Assembly (NCBI GenBank): GCA_947461915.1
Contig: CANHNG010000060.1
Location: 1 to 8,249 of the forward strand
Origin: Flavobacteriaceae bacterium
GTDB lineage: Bacteria; Bacteroidota; Bacteroidia; Flavobacteriales; Flavobacteriaceae
DNA: 8,249 nucleotides
Reading direction: 5' to 3'
Below the pieces are notes generated by a model, which saw nothing but the letters and a program-made list of their open reading frames with translations, was not told where the DNA came from and made no database searches. Below are positions 6,891 to 8,249 of the stretch, piece after piece. A program made the position numbers and the translations under genes. Within the stretch, counting starts at the first letter, position 1. Every line of letters begins with the position of its first letter.

Positions 6891-6906
6891 CATCAAAATA
6901 ATAGCC

Positions 6907-8151
6907 TTGTCTAAAATCATCTCTATAACCGCTATAGCTTCGATTTCTCCATTGGGGAATAACCCAAAAACAGTCTGGGAAAACTACCAAAGCGCCAATC
7001 ATTGTTTTACGGAGCATTTCTTGGACCATAAACCCACTTGGGTTGCCAAATTGGACGACGATTCGAATGCGATAGTTGCTGCATTACAGCAATCCGACAG
7101 CAAGTACAAATCTTTGGATTCCTCCGTTTTATACGCCATGGCCGCTTCACGCAAAGCCATTGAGAATGCAGGATGGACTTCAAACGACGTTTTCGGAATC
7201 AACATTGGATCTTCCCGTGGCGCTACTGATTTATTCGAAAAAAACCATCAGGAATATTTAGAAACCGGCAAAGCCCAAACTTTGGCATCACCCACGACCA
7301 CTTTGGGAAATATTTCCTCTTGGGTGGCCCACGATTTGCAAAGTTCCGGACCTGAAATTTCGCATTCCATTACCTGTTCAACGGCTTTGCATGCCTTGTT
7401 GAATGGTGTGGCTTGGCTTCGAGCTGGGATGAGTGATAAGTTTTTGGTTGGTGGTAGTGAAGCGCCTTTGACGGATTTCACGATTGCCCAAATGCGGGCT
7501 TTGAAAATTTATTCGAACCTAGATGAAGGTCAATCTGATTTTGAAACGCTTCGACAAGCTCAGTGTGACAATGCTTTGGGTCAGTCTGAGCCTGTCGAAG
7601 ACCTTTTAACAAAAAACAACTATCCCTGTCGTGCTCTCGACATGGAAAAAACGCAAAACACCCTGATTCTTGGCGAAGGCGCCGCGGTATGTTGTTTGGA
7701 AATAGGCAAAAAAGACAATGCCCTGGCTTATGTGGAAGGAATTGGCTATGCCACCGAAATCTTGGAACACAATATATCCATTTCGGCAGAAGCGAGCTGT
7801 TTCCAGAAATCGATGAAAATGGCGTTGCAAGATACCGATTTATCCGAAGTGGATGTTATTGTAATGCACGCTCCCGGAACCAAAGCCGGGGATTTAACCG
7901 AATACAAAGCGATTCAGAAAGTGTTTCCTTCCGCCTTGCCAATGCTCACCACCAACAAATGGAAAATCGGGCACACCTTTGGGGCATCGGGAATTTTGAG
8001 TGTCGAAATGGCGATTTTGATGCTCCAGCATCAAGAGTTTATCGGCATTCCCTTTGCCCCAGAGCAAAATCCAAGAAAACAAATTCGTAAAGTTTTGGTC
8101 AATGCTGTCGGTTTTGGAGGCAATGCCGTGAGTGTTTTGTTATCTCTGTAA
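6907..8151 (+). CDS. Beta-ketoacyl synthase (FabF/KAS II-like), last gene of the biotin cluster
   Basis: This thiolase-fold condensing enzyme of 414 residues would extend an acyl-ACP with malonyl-ACP. The triad is complete: Cys157 in SITCSTALHALL, His321 in VMHAPGTKAGDLTEYKAI and His356 in KWKIGHTFGASG, with Lys351 in TTNK. The C-terminal gate is VGFGGNAVSVLL (401-412). The N-terminus ISITAIASISPLG fits the first strand of FabF-like proteins. The TTG at 6907 is chosen because MSKIISITAI fits the family and follows a -7-like element. A GTG at 6868 would lie inside the repeat and add 13 unrelated residues. Residues about 207-233 are encoded by a palindromic element and sit between MRALKIYSN and YPCRALDMEKTQNTLILGEGA, where a loop is expected. 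The motifs are normal on both sides, so the enzyme is probably active. Its position after bioA suggests a role in making or shaping the pimeloyl precursor. General fatty acid or polyketide synthesis is the alternative. Confidence 0.85.
   Translation: MSKIISITAIASISPLGNNPKTVWENYQSANHCFTEHFLDHKPTWVAKLDDDSNAIVAALQQSDSKYKSLDSSVLYAMAASRKAIENAGWTSNDVFGINIGSSRGATDLFEKNHQEYLETGKAQTLASPTTTLGNISSWVAHDLQSSGPEISHSITCSTALHALLNGVAWLRAGMSDKFLVGGSEAPLTDFTIAQMRALKIYSNLDEGQSDFETLRQAQCDNALGQSEPVEDLLTKNNYPCRALDMEKTQNTLILGEGAAVCCLEIGKKDNALAYVEGIGYATEILEHNISISAEASCFQKSMKMALQDTDLSEVDVIVMHAPGTKAGDLTEYKAIQKVFPSALPMLTTNKWKIGHTFGASGILSVEMAILMLQHQEFIGIPFAPEQNPRKQIRKVLVNAVGFGGNAVSVLLSL
7526..7605 (+). repeat. Palindromic element inserted in frame in the ketoacyl synthase gene
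   Basis: CTTCGACAAGCTCAGTGTGAC (7549-7569, last base excluded for pairing below) is complementary to 7580-7600 at 18 of 21 positions, around a 10-base loop. An outer AAGGTC (7526-7531) pairs with GACCTT (7600-7605). GGTCAATCTGA (7528-7538) and GGTCAGTCTGA (7578-7588) form a direct repeat. I recall TTCGACA(A/G)GCTCAG as the core of a frequent intergenic repeat in Bacteroidota; a search would be needed to confirm. Here it is translated without stop as ETLRQAQCDNALGQSEPVED. Confidence 0.8.
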
Positions 8152-8166
8152 CTTATGAAATATAAA

Positions 8167-8198
8167 TTAGCCACAGACCGGTCTGCCGACAGGCAGGT
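8167..8198. repeat. Dispersed palindromic element after the ketoacyl synthase gene (copy 2)
   Basis: TTAGCCACAGACC is followed by CTGCCGACAGGCAGGT (8183-8198). It contains the perfect palindrome AGACCGGTCT (8175-8184) and the stem CTGCC/GGCAG (8183-8187 with 8192-8196, loop GACA). It matches copy 1 at 4501-4529 with one substitution in the 16-base core and a few extra bases. It begins 15 bases after the stop codon. The remaining bases up to the window end show no gene. Confidence 0.75.
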
Positions 8199-8249
8199 TC
8201 GAACAGATTAAAGGGATTTTCATTTGATATTCCATTCGACCGAACACTT

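Noticed and set aside
6868..6906. GTG 6868 as start of the ketoacyl synthase
   Set aside because: It lies in the inverted repeat upstream of the candidate -7 element, and the 13 added residues do not fit the family N-terminus.
7894..8082. Minus-strand ORFs inside the ketoacyl synthase, bioA and atpC genes
   Set aside because: They mirror strongly supported genes and have no recognisable motifs or initiation context of their own.
6907..8151. Ketoacyl synthase as a pseudogene because of the inserted element
   Set aside because: The frame is open throughout and Cys157, His321, His356 and the GFGG gate are all present after and before the insertion.

Overview
The window reads as chromosomal DNA of a Flavobacterium-like member of the Bacteroidota (inference). 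It is AT-rich, has no clear Shine-Dalgarno sequences ahead of its genes, and carries promoter elements of the Bacteroidota type (TAnnTTTG, with TTG about 20 bases upstream in the best case). Other pointers are a TonB-dependent receptor, an F1 beta subunit with a long insert, a very short epsilon subunit, and many small dispersed repeats. All genes lie on the + strand.

Layout: (1) 2-1042 is the C-terminal part of a TonB-dependent outer-membrane receptor, closed by a clear intrinsic terminator. (2) 1199-3212 is a two-gene ATP synthase unit, atpD-atpC, with its own promoter and terminator. The rest of the F1Fo genes are not here. (3) 3356-8151 is a biotin cluster: bioF, bioD, bioA, then a FabF-like beta-ketoacyl synthase. 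BioF, BioA and BioD together convert pimeloyl-ACP to dethiobiotin. bioB, which would make biotin from dethiobiotin, is not in the window, and neither are bioC/bioH-type genes. The ketoacyl synthase keeps its Cys-His-His triad and may supply or tune the acyl precursor, but this rests on position only.

The most unusual aspect is the density and variety of small repeats. Heptamer arrays of the general form AATnnnn, about four clear copies each with a different variable tetranucleotide, occur in the atpD-atpC spacer, inside bioF, inside bioD, and across the end of bioD into the bioD-bioA spacer. The bioF and bioD arrays are translated in frame, and a bioD-end heptamer supplies the stop codon of bioD. 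A palindromic element is also translated in frame inside the ketoacyl synthase. The spacers bioF-bioD, bioA-KS and atpC-bioF each hold a different long inverted repeat. A CTGCCGRCAGGCAGGT element follows both bioF and the ketoacyl synthase gene. Several promoter -7 elements sit directly beside or inside these repeats, and bioF appears to be transcribed as a leaderless mRNA.

No tRNA, rRNA, CRISPR array or transposase gene was found. No gene-free stretch exceeds 250 bases.
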